Source: Siderastrea siderea (lineage: Eukaryota > Cnidaria > Anthozoa > Scleractinia > Rhizangiidae). Taken from it: DNA of 64,000 bases. Numbering within the stretch: position 1 is the first letter of the stretch; every line of letters begins with the position of its first letter. The translations under genes were made by a program, and so were the position numbers. Under the pieces are notes generated by a model. It did not search any database. It was not told the origin of the DNA and was given only the letters and a program-made list of their open reading frames with translations. The DNA lies in NCBI GenBank assembly GCA_964030785.1, contig OZ034968.1:25051686-25115685 (forward strand), in the 5' to 3' direction. Shown here in pieces: positions 48,242-59,770 of this stretch.

Positions 48242-51200
48242 AAGTGAGACCGGAAAACAATATTATAATTATTAGTTAATCATTAGTAATACACCTCTCA
48301 TCAAATTAGAACCAGTGTTTCATAAATTTTAAATAAGCCTCTGTTGTAGGTAATATAAACTTAAATATCTAAGCAATTTTTAAAAAATTAATGCTTTATT
48401 CAATAAGTGATTTGAAACCGGGATACTATAGTGCAATACGTTTTCTACACTGTAAGACGCTCTTATACTCATATTTTTCTCCTTATATGGTAAAATGACG
48501 CTATAGTTGAATAATAATGATGATGATGATGATGTACGTTATTTACTTGTATTAATTCCCCGGGATGTTAAATTAATAGTAGAAAGTAGTGAACCCTAAA
48601 ACATCCCAGGGCATTGCTTTCTTTCTTGACTGTCCAATGGTGGTAGTTACTCAGAAGGAGTACCTTACTGTCCAAAGAGTTAATATGAAATATAATTTAA
48701 ATTACTGTAAAAGTTCTAATAGTCCTGCTCTCTAATACGCATTCTTACCTACTACTTGCTAATTACAAATAAATTATTTGCTTATAAATATGTCATGACA
48801 TTGGGGCTTGAAAATTATTTTATGTCTCAACTGATGCCAGGTATTATTTGAGCAGCCCCGCAGCTCTTAACAACCTCTAATTTCATTGGACCTTGGTATC
48901 ACGCAGCTCTATTGTTTTCGGGGCTAGGGTCCATTGTTTTGTTGCTTGGTGTATTGTTTTCTTAGCAAATCAGAGAAGACCTTGTAAGAGCTGCGACATT
49001 GCCCTATTATTTTACTGCCAGAGGAAGATGCAAAGAAGTGCAGCATTATGCATGTAGTTACTAACATGTAATTCAGGTGAATAAATTCATTCAACTATTT
49101 TAAGTACCAATCAGTCAATCAATCAACCACTCAACCAACTGGCTGATAAATCAGTCAATCAGCCAATTAAAAAATAAATCATTCAATCAATCAATCAATC
49201 AATCAATGAATCAGTCAATCAACAAATCAATAAATCAATCAATCTGTCACTTCAGTGTTGCCAATGCGAATAACAAATGGTCCAGTAATGACAAGTGACT
49301 TTATTTGATGCACAGATTATGACTCACTCTCTTACTACCCAAGACCGTGATGGCAGTAGATCTCGCGACTTAAGTTCTTTTTGGTTTGATAATTTGCCAC
49401 CAATAAGCATTGTTACTGATTGCTATAATCTGGTACCAAAGAAAAACAAAAGGAATAGCCTCTTCCTAAATCATTTCAGAATAGTCTGAAACTTAACAGG
49501 CAATGAACTGACAAAAAGGGATCAGTCTGTGGTGAATCAGTCAATCAATATAGTTTTCCCCATAAAGAGAATTCAATCAAATAGGTCTGACTCTTCATTC
49601 CTGGGATAGTAGCTGGGGGGGGGGGATACTCCCCCCAAAAAAGATATGGGGCAGGGTGTGCTCATCAGATATTTTGAAGTAGATCCCTAAAAGGTGTACT
49701 CCAGGATTCATTCCATTTTCATACATCGTCCACTTAGTAGTACTGAGGGGACAGTCAAACTAATCAATGACATCAAAATGTTAAGCAGAAAAAGACAAAA
49801 AAATATATAACCTTATTTCAAAACTGCTCTTCAAATTTTTTATTTGAATTGATAAAGTGTGTCTGGGAATATAGCTAAAAGTATAAATTTCTTAACCAAA
49901 CCCTTATAATAAACTGCCATATTTTCCTGACATCAGGTTGATGGAATAAAAACCTGTAAGAAAAACAAAGTAGATTTTAATTATCGCAATTACCAATAGT
50001 AGGACAGTCAGTGTGCACACGCCAGAGAAAAATGAGAGACTGCTCGTAGTCTATGAGAATGGTACCAACTTGGGCCGGTACGACTTCAGATCGACTCCAA
50101 ATGCTTACCTCTGTTTACACGAAATGTACGAAACATGAAGCTAGTATAAAATAATTATCATCTTAGGCTGTGTTTACACGAGTGATTTCATCCCGAGATG
50201 ACTTTCATATCGGTGTCTGGTCATTTACCTGTAAGTTTTTACATGGTTTGGAGCTGAAATGGTGTTTACCCCGGGACGATTTCATCCTGGTGCTGAAGAC
50301 CAGGATGAAATCGTCCTGGGGTGAACACATTTCAGCTCCAAATCATGTAAACATTTACAGGTAAATGACCAGACACCGCAATGAAAGTCACCCCGGGATG
50401 GGATAAAAGTGACATCCGGGGATAAAGTCACTCATGTAAACAGGGCCTTAGGCTGGTTTAACTCATCACTGCTGCTGAACCAATATGAATGACTCAGAAC
50501 GGTTTGAAATCAGACTGGGGAGCCACTTAAGCATGAACAGGGTCCCAATTGGTCTGAGATATTTGTTTTGGGTATGCACGTTTAACAAGTGGCGTTGGAG
50601 CATTCCAAGCTGTTGGATAATAGATAAACTGGATTTTTAAGGATGGGGTGGTTGCGGACCATATTAACACAAACAGAGTTTAGATTGGTCTCAGGTAAAG
50701 ACTTCATGCCAGTCTGACTTTCAGACCCGTCTCATGTAAACAAAATCATACCAGTCTGAGTTTGCACCGGTCTCATGAAATCAGGGCATTACTGCCCCTG
50801 GGTCTCTGAGGATGTTGTGAAACATTCTTAAGAGCTGCTCGACTTTAGGCTAAGGGGGTGTTTACATAATACCAGCATGATTTTCATTCTGGTACAAGTT
50901 CCTCCCGATTTCCTCTTGTTTCTCTGTATTTGTTTCATGATTACAGCACAAAATCTCATAACTGTACAAGTCATACCTGTGTGAGCTTGCCCCAGTAGTG
51001 GAACTGGGTCACAATAATCACCATGGTACGGAAACCCATACATGGTATAACTGTTTGATTCATTCTGCATTAAGTTTTAACCCTTTAACCACCAAGAATA
51101 AATCTTACATCACTGTAAAAATGGATTTTGTAACTTAAGTGGGTATAAGGTTTTCATCACCTACCCCATTGGAAGTCTTGATGGAACACTCATGTAAATG

Positions 51201-54200
51201 TTGTGATTTAATTTTATCCTTGGTTCAACTTTTATTTTCCTTTGTGAGTATTAGGATTGCCAAATTCTCTTTTTCCGAAAAGGCTGTTTTAGCCACCCAG
51301 TCTTCTATGTGTTTACACGACAATATAAAACAGATCATGCTCAAATTCCACACTACAGAAATTTGTGCTTGTTCTCACACACTTAAAGGCAGATGGTTTA
51401 AATATCTGGTATATTTGAATGATTTTAAAATTGTTTAACTGTGCTTAATTATGTTTGACTGGGTTCAGAAATTGGAATCGAACACTGCTGTATGCATATT
51501 ATTGGTTTAATTGTGTTCAACTACCAAACCCAAATTCAACCGATCATTGCATCTGACCCAGTTCATTTTACTGAACAGTAAGATAGTATGTAAGCTGGGA
51601 CAATTATATGATTGATATCTTCCCTGGCATACCTTCACTGTAAGAAAAGCTGCATCACTGATCACTGCTGACATATACATGCCTAGTATAGATAAAAAAG
51701 GATCAGTGAAAACAACAACTTCAGGGCTAAAAATTGACAGTCTCCTGGTTACCAGTAGCAATTTAAAACTGACCAGGGCCACTAAAAGTTGAGGTTTGTT
51801 TTTATTGACATGTGACTCCAGTCTTACTTAGAGTTCTACAGTATGTGGTAATTTTTCCACATGATTATTGGCGAAATCCCTGGTAAAAGACTTCTCATCC
51901 GGGGTGGGAGGGGTCTATTCAAGTAAATATGGTTTTAAATTTTTTGATTTAGACTAGAGGATTTTGAAAGCCACTTTATCTAAATGGCCTGGTCCACTAT
52001 ACTAAGTGAGCAAGTGAAAAGACCCTGGGGACGAGGTTGGAATTCAAGGATACTAGCCCCAGTTGCAATTCAATGATTCAAGCACTGAATTGAAGTTAAT
52101 TTTTTACCCTGCAAATTATGGAATAACTTAATCAGTAAAAGTAGAGAATGAGATGTACAAAAAAATTACATCCACCTGCTTTGAACTCGATTATCTTAAG
52201 CATATTTTCCCAAAAGTGATCATACCTAATTCGAAATTTAAATTTGTTGTTTGTCATCAAATCATACCAACTACATGTATAGCTTTGAACCTTACTTGAT
52301 CTAAGAAACATTCGTGAGTCATTAGATGTATATAAATAATTTGCTCGCAGTGAAGAAAAGCCCAGCTAATAAACAAATGGAGTTCCAGATAAAATAAAGT
52401 ATGTTATGTGTTATGTTATGTTGTTATGAGATGTTTACAACACGTAAGCTTAAATGATGCTACACAAAACAATTTAAGCTTATCTGCCAGTATCAACATT
52501 AGGAGAATAGCCTGACCTTCTTGCTTTAAGCAATAGCTGTTTGAAACATTATTTTTAACAGCAACGCTGTAATTAAAGTTACTGAAAACATAAAGGATGC
52601 GATGCTACACTTTTACGTGGCCAACAAATAACATACGATTCACAGACGAGCGTACAAAAACTACATCACTTCATATCACGTTTATTTAAAGACTTACGAA
52701 ACTTAATAAACTTTAGTTACCAACCTAAGTGTCTATCTTTCGGCTTTTTGCTACCGGAACGAAAATGGCAAATTATTTAAGCACTGGACTAACGATAAAT
52801 ATGAAACATTATACTATAATGATCGATCGGTAAAGCCCTGCTAATATATTAAGCTGTTTACCGAAGACAATAAAAAGCTATAATTACACGTACCTGACAT
52901 GAGCAATGCAACGAAAAATGAAGTGCTGTCCTCTTTCCGAGAAACCATTAACAATTCTTTAGCAGAAATGGACCACAGAAAGCTAAAACACCTTTTCACC
53001 CCATTTTTCAGCTTTTGTCGCTAGCTATGGCGCCGCGCCTAAAAAGTGCACCAGTCTTCCTAAGCAATCCGTGACATTGGTGCCCAGTACTCCGCGTGCC
53101 TGCAAATTCACATCCCTAAGCTATATGAAAACGAATTTTTTTTATAAAACTGTTAACGTAGTTAGAAAGAGCATAGTTTGAAACCAAATATGCTGATTCG
53201 TTTTTACATTTATATTAAAACCTCACAAAACAGGGGATTATCAAAAGTTTAAGGTTCATTTTTCATTGTGCTTTTTTCAAAAGGAAAAATAATAATGGAC
53301 GTTTTTGAATAACTTGCAATTTTTTCTGCAATATTACTGTGAGAAATTACGAATTTATTGAGCTTAAGGCAGTTTTAAAGTGATTTGAATTTTCTGTGCG
53401 CTCTGGTCACGTGACCAATGACGTCACAACAGTGAGCATATCATGGTCGTTACTTTCATGCGAAGTTCTATTAACCAGCCAAGCGTTGTTTCTCTCCGCC
53501 TTAAACTACCATAGCTACTGACTCCTTACCAGTCCCCTGGGAAATGCTCTTGTACAGAGCCACCTTAACTTTCAACTGCCAGATGTCAAGTGGCAATTTC
53601 CATATTGCCCATTCCAATGGCTATCAGGGCACGTTATCTGCTTTTGAATTGATGGAGGCCTGTTGTTGCAGTGAGCTAAAACATATTTTTGCCATAGTCA
53701 CGTGAATAATGACGTCATCACCCTAACGTTAATATGAGGGATAACTTTCACGAAGTTGTAAATAACACATGGTACAGCATTCTCTTCGACCACAAATTAA
53801 CTAAGTTATTTTGCATTGAAATTTTTCTGGTGCAAAGCATTCTGGGAAGGTTCTTATTATAATTATAATATTGTTTTTAATTATTATTTGTACATTGTAG
53901 CTGAGGAGTACTACATTCTCCTGGATTGGAATGAAGGATCCTAAAGATGAAGCTCAATTGTCCAGAAAGAGGGATGACATCGGCAAGGAAATTCTGGCTT
54001 GGCGCGTAAAACTAAGACGTGAAAGGTTAGAAAGTGCTTTTTAGTTACAAGTTTGGGTAGAAGGGCTTTACAAGACACCACATATCAATTGAAACTGAAG
54101 AACCAAATTTATTTCTCCGACAACTTGGGATCAAATTTCATATTGTTAAATATTCTGGTGAATGGGCTACATTATGGCCTGGCAGCCATGATCTGTACAA

Positions 54201-54738
54201 AAGAACCAGTGTTTCATTTATTCAGCGTGTTACTACTTATTTATGGAAACTGAGATGTACATTTATTCATATCAGACTTATTTTCCTCTCCACTTGCAGT
54301 TACTTGATCAACCCATTTGACGAGAAGACCCACACATCTCTTGATGGTAAGCCTTTGGACAAAAGTCTGGTGGATCTTACTGATATTGCAAGTTCCAACA
54401 GAGAAATCGTGTTTGAAGAGGTTCTCATCAAAGGTAGCCAGAGAGCAGACCTGCCATTAACAACTCTGTACGTGACACAAGAAGAGAGGGAGGCAGCATC
54501 CCAGCTTGCTAACATTAAAAAGGCAGATCTAGTTAAAATGATTGAAGATCTTATTGTTAAGATTAAGGATGATTCTTCACTTGAATTTTTTAAGGAAAAG
54601 CTAAGCCTTATTCAGAAGAGGTTGTCATCAACCAAAAAGGAAGTCATAATCTCTCTTTATGAAGACATTAGCCAGCTGCTGAAGAGAGATGACTTGGATT
54701 ATGAAGAGAATGTACATGAAGCAGTTGAAGATGTCTGA
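43786..54738 (+). CDS. transposase-like protein: RAG1-N-like zinc module, AT-hook, DUF6589-like core
   Basis: Coding exons read by eye are 43786-44889, 45387-45515, 46063-47273, 47817-48021, 53901-54025 and 54300-54738, with a likely untranslated part upstream (exon ending 43500, then 43771-43785). All junctions are GT..AG and frame-consistent and give about 1070 residues. Residues 11-16 are LCRICG. Next come HPSFVCVKC (51-59) and WYPHGESCAVC (82-92), the same Cys/His order as the RAG1 N-terminal zinc-binding region. RRGRPSK (99-105) is an AT-hook. A second zinc motif has C454, C457, C468 and C473. VTMDGLPF (about 593-600) offers an acidic candidate residue, and GPLHVEMNMVK (662-672) sits where DUF6589 proteins have a GDWH-type motif. 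The C-terminus is Lys/Glu-rich and helical. Every listed exon is free of stops, so the gene may be functional. The DUF6589 link is from memory. Confidence 0.7.
45633..45689. repeat. (ATT)n microsatellite in the third intron of the transposase gene
   Basis: About 18 ATT units; a similar run lies at 48185-48240 in the large intron. Confidence 0.95.
48022..53900 (+). other. 5.9-kb intron of the transposase gene
   Basis: The intron runs from the GTAACT donor at 48022 to the TACATTGTAG acceptor ending 53900. It holds an (ATT)n run (48185-48240), a TCAA-type low-complexity stretch (49105-49245), a palindromic MITE (50163-50450) and a single terminus of a TTAA element (GAGCCACC then TTAA near 53560). 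No coding exon was found inside, so other elements seem to have enlarged it. Confidence 0.55.
50163..50450. mobile_element. palindromic MITE of about 290 bp
   Basis: The left arm (TTAGGCTGTGTTTACACGAG, then TGATTTCATCCC) and the right arm (GATAAAGTCACTCATGTAAACAGGGCCTTA) are inverted copies. The similarity continues to the centre at CATCCTGGTGCTGAAGACCAGGATG, so the single strand would fold into one long hairpin. It has no coding capacity. Related TGTTTACA or CATGTAAAC fragments continue to about 50870. Confidence 0.7.
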
Positions 54739-55785
54739 CTTCAATAGTATGCAAATGGAACAAGTACAGTAGAATCGTAATAAATCGAACCATCAAGGGA
54801 AACTCAAAACTGTTTGTGTTAGCAAAAGTTCGAGATATCGGGGGTTAGAATACTGTTATGAATCAGGCTGAGTCAACTGATATCAGTTGGAGTTAATGAG
54901 AGGCTTGAGTTATTGAGGGTTCGAGTTTGATTGAGATGCTACTGTATTTGCTTTTTTTATGTGAACATGTATATTTAGTTCACATCTGCCATGTAAATAG
55001 AGAAGGAAATAAAGAGAAAATAGACCAATTTTTTCCCCGTACATAATACTATTTGATTTTCATATTTTTATCCATTAATTGTTGACAGTGTCCATACTTT
55101 AGGTAAGAAATAATTAATTAATGCTGCAATTATGTATATTTTGGTTATGATTTTTACAGGTATATTGTAAATAAATTAGATTTCTAATATAAGATTTATC
55201 ATCTGATGTCTTCTTTTGGATTGTGTTGAACAATGTTAACTATTTGTTTCCTCAGAATATTCATCTTTAATAACCAAAATTAGTGTACTCTAAATTCTTT
55301 ATCTCAGAACTGTAACATCAAATGTAGAAAGAATATACTTCAAATAGTCCCTAATTTCTTTGGGAATAGTCAAATGGGTAAACATGCAAATGAGCAAGAA
55401 AAATAGATCCCACGCATGATTGTTGAACATACTCGCATGTTTCACTCATCAAACTATCCATGAGAGATATAAGGGGCTTATATTAATCTAACAAGAACAA
55501 CAAGATAACAAACAAAAGCAAAGTCATTAATCACTTGCATTCCCAATTCAAAACTTCTGGGTGCCTTATTTCTGGTTTGGGAACCTAACATTTCACTGCC
55601 TCTGAGCTTTGTATACTTGGCATTTTTCTTAGGAACCAGCCCTGAAAATGTGAGTTTTAAGGCCAACTTACAGTAGGCTTGCTATCTTTTTTGTGTCATT
55701 TCTGCCTTAAATGTTTCCCTTGGGGCTCTAGAGAATCCCTCTGCTCATGTTTGTTTGAATCTGTCATACAGATGACATGGTAAGA

Positions 55786-56175
55786 ACTGTGAACTGCTGG
55801 AATAACTAAACTTGACTCTTTTTTTTGTGCTTGTATTTAAATGGCTATTACAAGTGTTATGCACCAGTTAATTTCAGCAGTGCCCATTCCTCCCCCCCCC
55901 CCCCCGGGCACAAGTCAGGCATTTTATTACATTCGAATCCCAGGGGTCGAGTATTAGCCAAACCCAGAGTGTACCCTGGGACACCTGACATTCTTGTGTT
56001 TTCAACCTAACTTGCTGGTGATAGATGGGTGTAATTTTCCTTCTTTTTTAATGTACCCTGCTGCATTTGAACATTTTCGTTGTGGTATACACCATGCCTT
56101 TGAGTTTTCTTGGGGGGACATGGACCCTACTGAAATCGACCGATGCATATTGTTACCATCATTAACATCAACAAG
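55786..56175 (+). repeat. internal direct repeat of the large element, copy 1
   Basis: This segment and 58525-58895 share TGTGAACTGCTGG/C, CTTGACTCTTTTTTTTGTGC, a C run followed by GGGCAC, CAGGCATTTTATTACATTCG and GGTATACACCATGCC, in the same order and direction. Copy 1 has a C run of about 15 bases. The reverse complement also appears in the derivative at 28540-28860. Confidence 0.8.
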
Positions 56176-56293
56176 ACATTGAATTCTTTTTTTCTATTTT
56201 ATACAGACAAACTTGCTAAAAAATGAAGCTAATTTGGGTCAAGTAAAATTATTTGTTAGAGTGTTTTATTGGTGTGGATTATTAGATGCAGTC

Positions 56294-57119
56294 TTAAACC
56301 TCATTTGGCCCCCTGCACATGTCTCCGTCCAGTACCACTGGTATTGGCTTGTTTGCTAACAATTGTCTTACTGGCTCTGGCATATTCCCGTCGCCAGACA
56401 CTGTTGAACTCACATTGAGACGTTTACGAGATCTTGGTTCACCAACTATCGCGGAAACTCTACCAGTATTATTCCGACCAGATGTAGGACTAGGTGTTAC
56501 CTCCAGTGTGCAAACAACTGCGCCATTGTTCGGATTGTTGCAACTTTCTCCATCTCCATCCCGCACTTCCTCTTTGCCAGTGCCATGTAATCTTCCACCG
56601 AGATACTCTTCTCGTAATGGTCCAGTTCCATAAAACCTTCGCTCTCGGTTGTTTTGAACTATAACAAGAACGTCTGCGCCGGTCATTCCATTTAACTTGA
56701 ATCCAGATTGAAATAAGCTTTTCCGACGCTGATACAAAACTTTAGATCGTTGGCGAGGGTCACCTATAAATTTAACTACCTCTTTTCCTCTTTTTGTCCT
56801 CTTGCGACCCTTGTCTTGATGTTGATTCTTGTCTTCCCTGAGAAAACAAGTAAAATTGAACCGTGAAATAAATATTCACGTGGATGCGAAATGAGCCAAA
56901 CGAGTTTCGCGTATTGTCGCACATAAATCGGCTCTTGTGCGGGCTTGGATTTTAGAAAAACAGTTTCTAACAACAGGGCAATAAATAGAAACCTTCTTGG
57001 TGCCCTTACTTTGATTTATCCTCTTGATTTGAGTCGTTTTTGGAGGAATCATTCCCATTAGAATCCATTTTTGTCGCCAGCCGATCGACTCGTTGAGATT
57101 CCTCACAGCTTGTAAACAT
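56294..57119 (-). CDS. MADS/SRF-like DNA-binding protein encoded in a transposon
   Basis: Exon 1 (57119-57010) starts MFTSCEESQRVDRL and is Ser/Asn/Asp-rich. A GTAAGG donor follows, and exon 2 (56837-56294) starts after TTTTCTCAG in the matching phase and ends TAA; total 217 residues. Residues 47-110 read GRKRTKRGKEVVKFIGDP, then RQRSKVLYQRRKSLFQSGFK, then LNGMTGADVLVIVQNNRE. This follows the MADS box: a basic start, an R-x-Y/F-x-x-R-K helix, the K-G-F/Y-x-L step, and the L-T-G/A-x-x-V-L-V strand of the dimer core. The remainder (111-217) is Gly/Asn/Pro-rich with no known domain. By family knowledge it would bind A/T-rich CArG-like DNA as a dimer; that and its role in the element are inference. 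It is stop-free. A shorter start at Met18 is possible. Confidence 0.6.
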
Positions 57120-57363
57120 CCGGTTCATCCATTTCAACCAATCACACTTGCAGCAGTCACAATGCCATAGTGTCTAAGCCAATGGAAAGTCGACATTTTT
57201 CGCCGGGAAAACGTCGCGCGAACTAATGTCACATGCTGCTTTTAGCTGCTTTTGCTAGTGTGGAGTTGGTAGTAGCAAGGATTTTAGCCGTTTGGAGAGA
57301 GTATTTCTTCGAATTTCCCATGGAATATGGCGAAACGAGGTCAGTAAGTTTGCCCCTACTGTT
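56736..57363. promoter_or_regulatory. divergent promoter region between the MADS-like gene and the third gene (57120-57363)
   Basis: The ATGs at 57119 (minus) and 57364 (plus) are 244 bp apart and face away from each other, so the control region is shared. It contains a CCAAT box on both strands (AACCAATC near 57137 and AGCCAATGG near 57178) and GC-richer sequence (GCCGGGAAAACGTCGCGCG near 57200-57218). No clear TATA box is seen. The listed start includes the 5' part of the minus gene; the core is 57120-57363. Confidence 0.35.
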
Positions 57364-58293
57364 ATGAAGACTAGGTCAGTTAATGATTCAAATCATATTC
57401 GCCGTTTTTATGTACTAGACCGCAGTTTTCTGGATGAAGGGGAAGACTTGGAAATGGACATGATGATGGCGGTACAGATCACAAATGGCATGATCAAAGG
57501 GTAAGCCTCGAAGCTTAAAGATTTCAAGTACTTTGCTCTGGGAAATATCTTGTTAAATAAACATGGAGATGTTGAACTCAGCTTTTCATTTTTAGGTACC
57601 ATGAATTTGGAATCAAGTTGCCTGTTGGCTGCCGAGTGAATGTCGAAAGGGAGGACTCGAGCGTGGCTAAAGACGAGTAAGCACTATTATGTAAGGTCCC
57701 GCAAGATCTCGATGAGGAAACGAAGCGGACGGTTATGAGGAGCAAGTCGAAGAGGAAGGAATATAGAGTTAGTGACGTGATGGGGAAACCAATTGGCCGG
57801 GTGCAGTACTTCCTCAACAAGACCTCCATCCAGCTGTTGGAAGAAGGCAAAGTGAAGTCTGTTAATGGGTTAGTGTTCTTTTTGTCCTACAATTCATGTA
57901 ATGATTTGCTTCGTGAGCCACAAATCAATAGATTTTAGGGCTTTGCATTTATTCTTAAACCTGGCCAAATGTTGATCAGGCCTTAAGTCTCTTATGCCAC
58001 TGCTTCCAAAAATACCAGTACCAGGGAATACTGTCACATCTTGTTTGGAAAGTGTCACCACAAGTTCTAATTTACATATTCAGGTTATGGTTTTATTTTG
58101 TTTGAATTCTCTCCTCTCCAGATCAAAATAAAATTTTCTGTTTCTCTGTTACAGTTGTATCACTGGAGAGCCAACAGCCAGCAGGAAACCACCAACCACA
58201 CAGAAGTGGCAACAGAACAGACAGGCTGGTGGGGGGCAGTCATCCCCTGCTCGTGGATTCTTCAAGTATCTAGGGGAATGGAGCAAAGGGTAA
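57364..58293 (+). pseudogene. third gene of the large element, three exons, one in-frame stop
   Basis: Exon 1 (57364-57500) reads MKTRSVNDSNHIRRFYVLDR.., a GTAAGC donor follows; exon 2 (57596-57868) reads YHEFGIKLPVGCRVNVERE.. and later EYRVSDVMGKPIGRVQYFLN; exon 3 (58155-58293) reads CITGEPTASRKPP.. to TAA. All three joins are phase 2 and frame-consistent. A single TAA at 57678-57680 breaks exon 2; without it the frame would have 181 sense codons. As written the product is about 73 residues. No domain is firmly recognised. The SKSKRKEYRVSDVMGKPIGR segment faintly recalls methyl-CpG-binding folds, which I rate as weak. Confidence 0.5.
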
Positions 58294-58524
58294 AGGAGAT
58301 TGTGGAATCCCGTCTACCTGATATCGAGGGCCATAAAAGCATGGAAGTTAAGGTTTGTAGGTAGCACTGAAATGTAATTATTCTTCCATTAATTATGCTA
58401 AAAACTATGCACACATAAATTACTTATGAACAGGATGAAAGCAGTTGTGGTCAACACTGACTAAATCTGTCATTTGTTTCAGATCCTGCATTCAGCGAAG
58501 AGAAAATTTCACGGAACTGTGAAT

Positions 58525-58895
58525 CTGTGAACTGCTGCAATAACAACACTTGACTCTTTTTTTTGTGCTTGTATTTTTGTATTTAAATGGTTATTATGCA
58601 TCAGTTAATTTAAGCAGTACCAATTCCTCCCCCCCCGGGCACTAGTCAGGCATTTTATTACATTCGAATCCCAGGAGTCGAATATTAGCCAAACCCAGAG
58701 TGTACCCTGGGGCACCCGACATTCTTGTGTTTTGAACCTTACTTGCTGGTGATTAGATAGGTGGAATTTTCCTTCTTTTTAAAATTTGTACCCTGCTGCA
58801 TTTGAACATTTTTTTTTTGGTATACACCATGCCTTTGAGTTGGCTTGGGAGGACATGGACCCTACTGAAATTGACTGATGTATACTGTTACCATC
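58525..58895 (+). repeat. internal direct repeat of the large element, copy 2
   Basis: Direct copy of 55786-56175 with a shorter C run and small indels. It lies just beyond the third gene. Confidence 0.8.
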
Positions 58896-59332
58896 AAAAT
58901 GAGAAAATACTGTACATGGTGGATAAAAGGTTGAAACTACTGTGCAGGGTGGAAAAATAAAGAAAGTAGATTTTCAAGACTGCATCTGTTTTGTATACTT
59001 TATTTAAATTTCCAAGAAAACCTTGACAAAACCTCTTAACCTCTTGGTAAATTTTTCTTATTCATTCTTATTCACTAATCATTCTTATACATTTTTTAAA
59101 ATACAACACAAATAACCCACTCTCCAGTTGACTGAATTTGATGTTAAATTAATCTGAAACTACTGAACATGCACACCAAAAGATCTATTAAAATCATCCA
59201 AGAATAAAACTGATGAAGGAATCTTCCCCCTGTCAACCCTGACTCTTTCTGCATCATTCACAGCATATAGTATAAATCTATAGTAGTACTTGGACAAGAA
59301 GGAATACAGTTTTCTTTGAGTTAACTTAAAAT

Positions 59333-59770
59333 TTATTTACAATGATGATACGAGGTTGCAACATGCAACCACGGATGTCCTGTCGATTTTAACCCACAAA
59401 TCGCTCGATAGATGTGGCATTTATTTGAACATCTAAATCGATTCTGTGCTTCAGAAAAATGACGATCCAATAGAATAGGGTGACAATAGGGAGCAGAGAT
59501 GCTTACCAATTCTATGGTCTCTTTCCAAAGAAAGATAACTAGTAGGTCGATAAACCATCGTTGCTCGCAGTTCCAAATTTTGCGTTTGTTGCGTTTTCTT
59601 CTGTCCGAGGACAAACTACGTTATCCAAGGCGTTTTGTCTGTGATATTGAACAAAAACCAACGGTTCTCTTCATGGCAGAACTTAAATTCAATTCGAGCA
59701 CTCTCGTGATGTATATACCTTCCGAAGAAACCTATTACAAAGCTCTCGCGGCTCTCGCTTCGTCCGCCAT
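59333..59770 (-). pseudogene. decayed minus-strand frame at the right end of the large element
   Basis: ATG at 59770 starts MADEARAARAL, followed by two stops. The same frame then reads VSSEGIYITRVLELNLSSAM. A one-base shift follows, and the shifted frame runs FNITDKTPW.. The overlapping frame 59614-59333 is open and matches the one at 27503-27781 in the derivative. The two copies share the same start and many residues, so this was probably a coding exon near the element's right terminus. Function unknown. Confidence 0.35.

Noticed and set aside
49105..49245. Possible CRISPR-like regular repeats (TCAATCAATC)
   Set aside because: It is simple low-complexity repetition without spacers, in a eukaryotic intron.
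56319..56633. 104-codon plus-strand frame
   Set aside because: It is antisense to the MADS-like gene, which has phase-matched exons and a recognisable domain.
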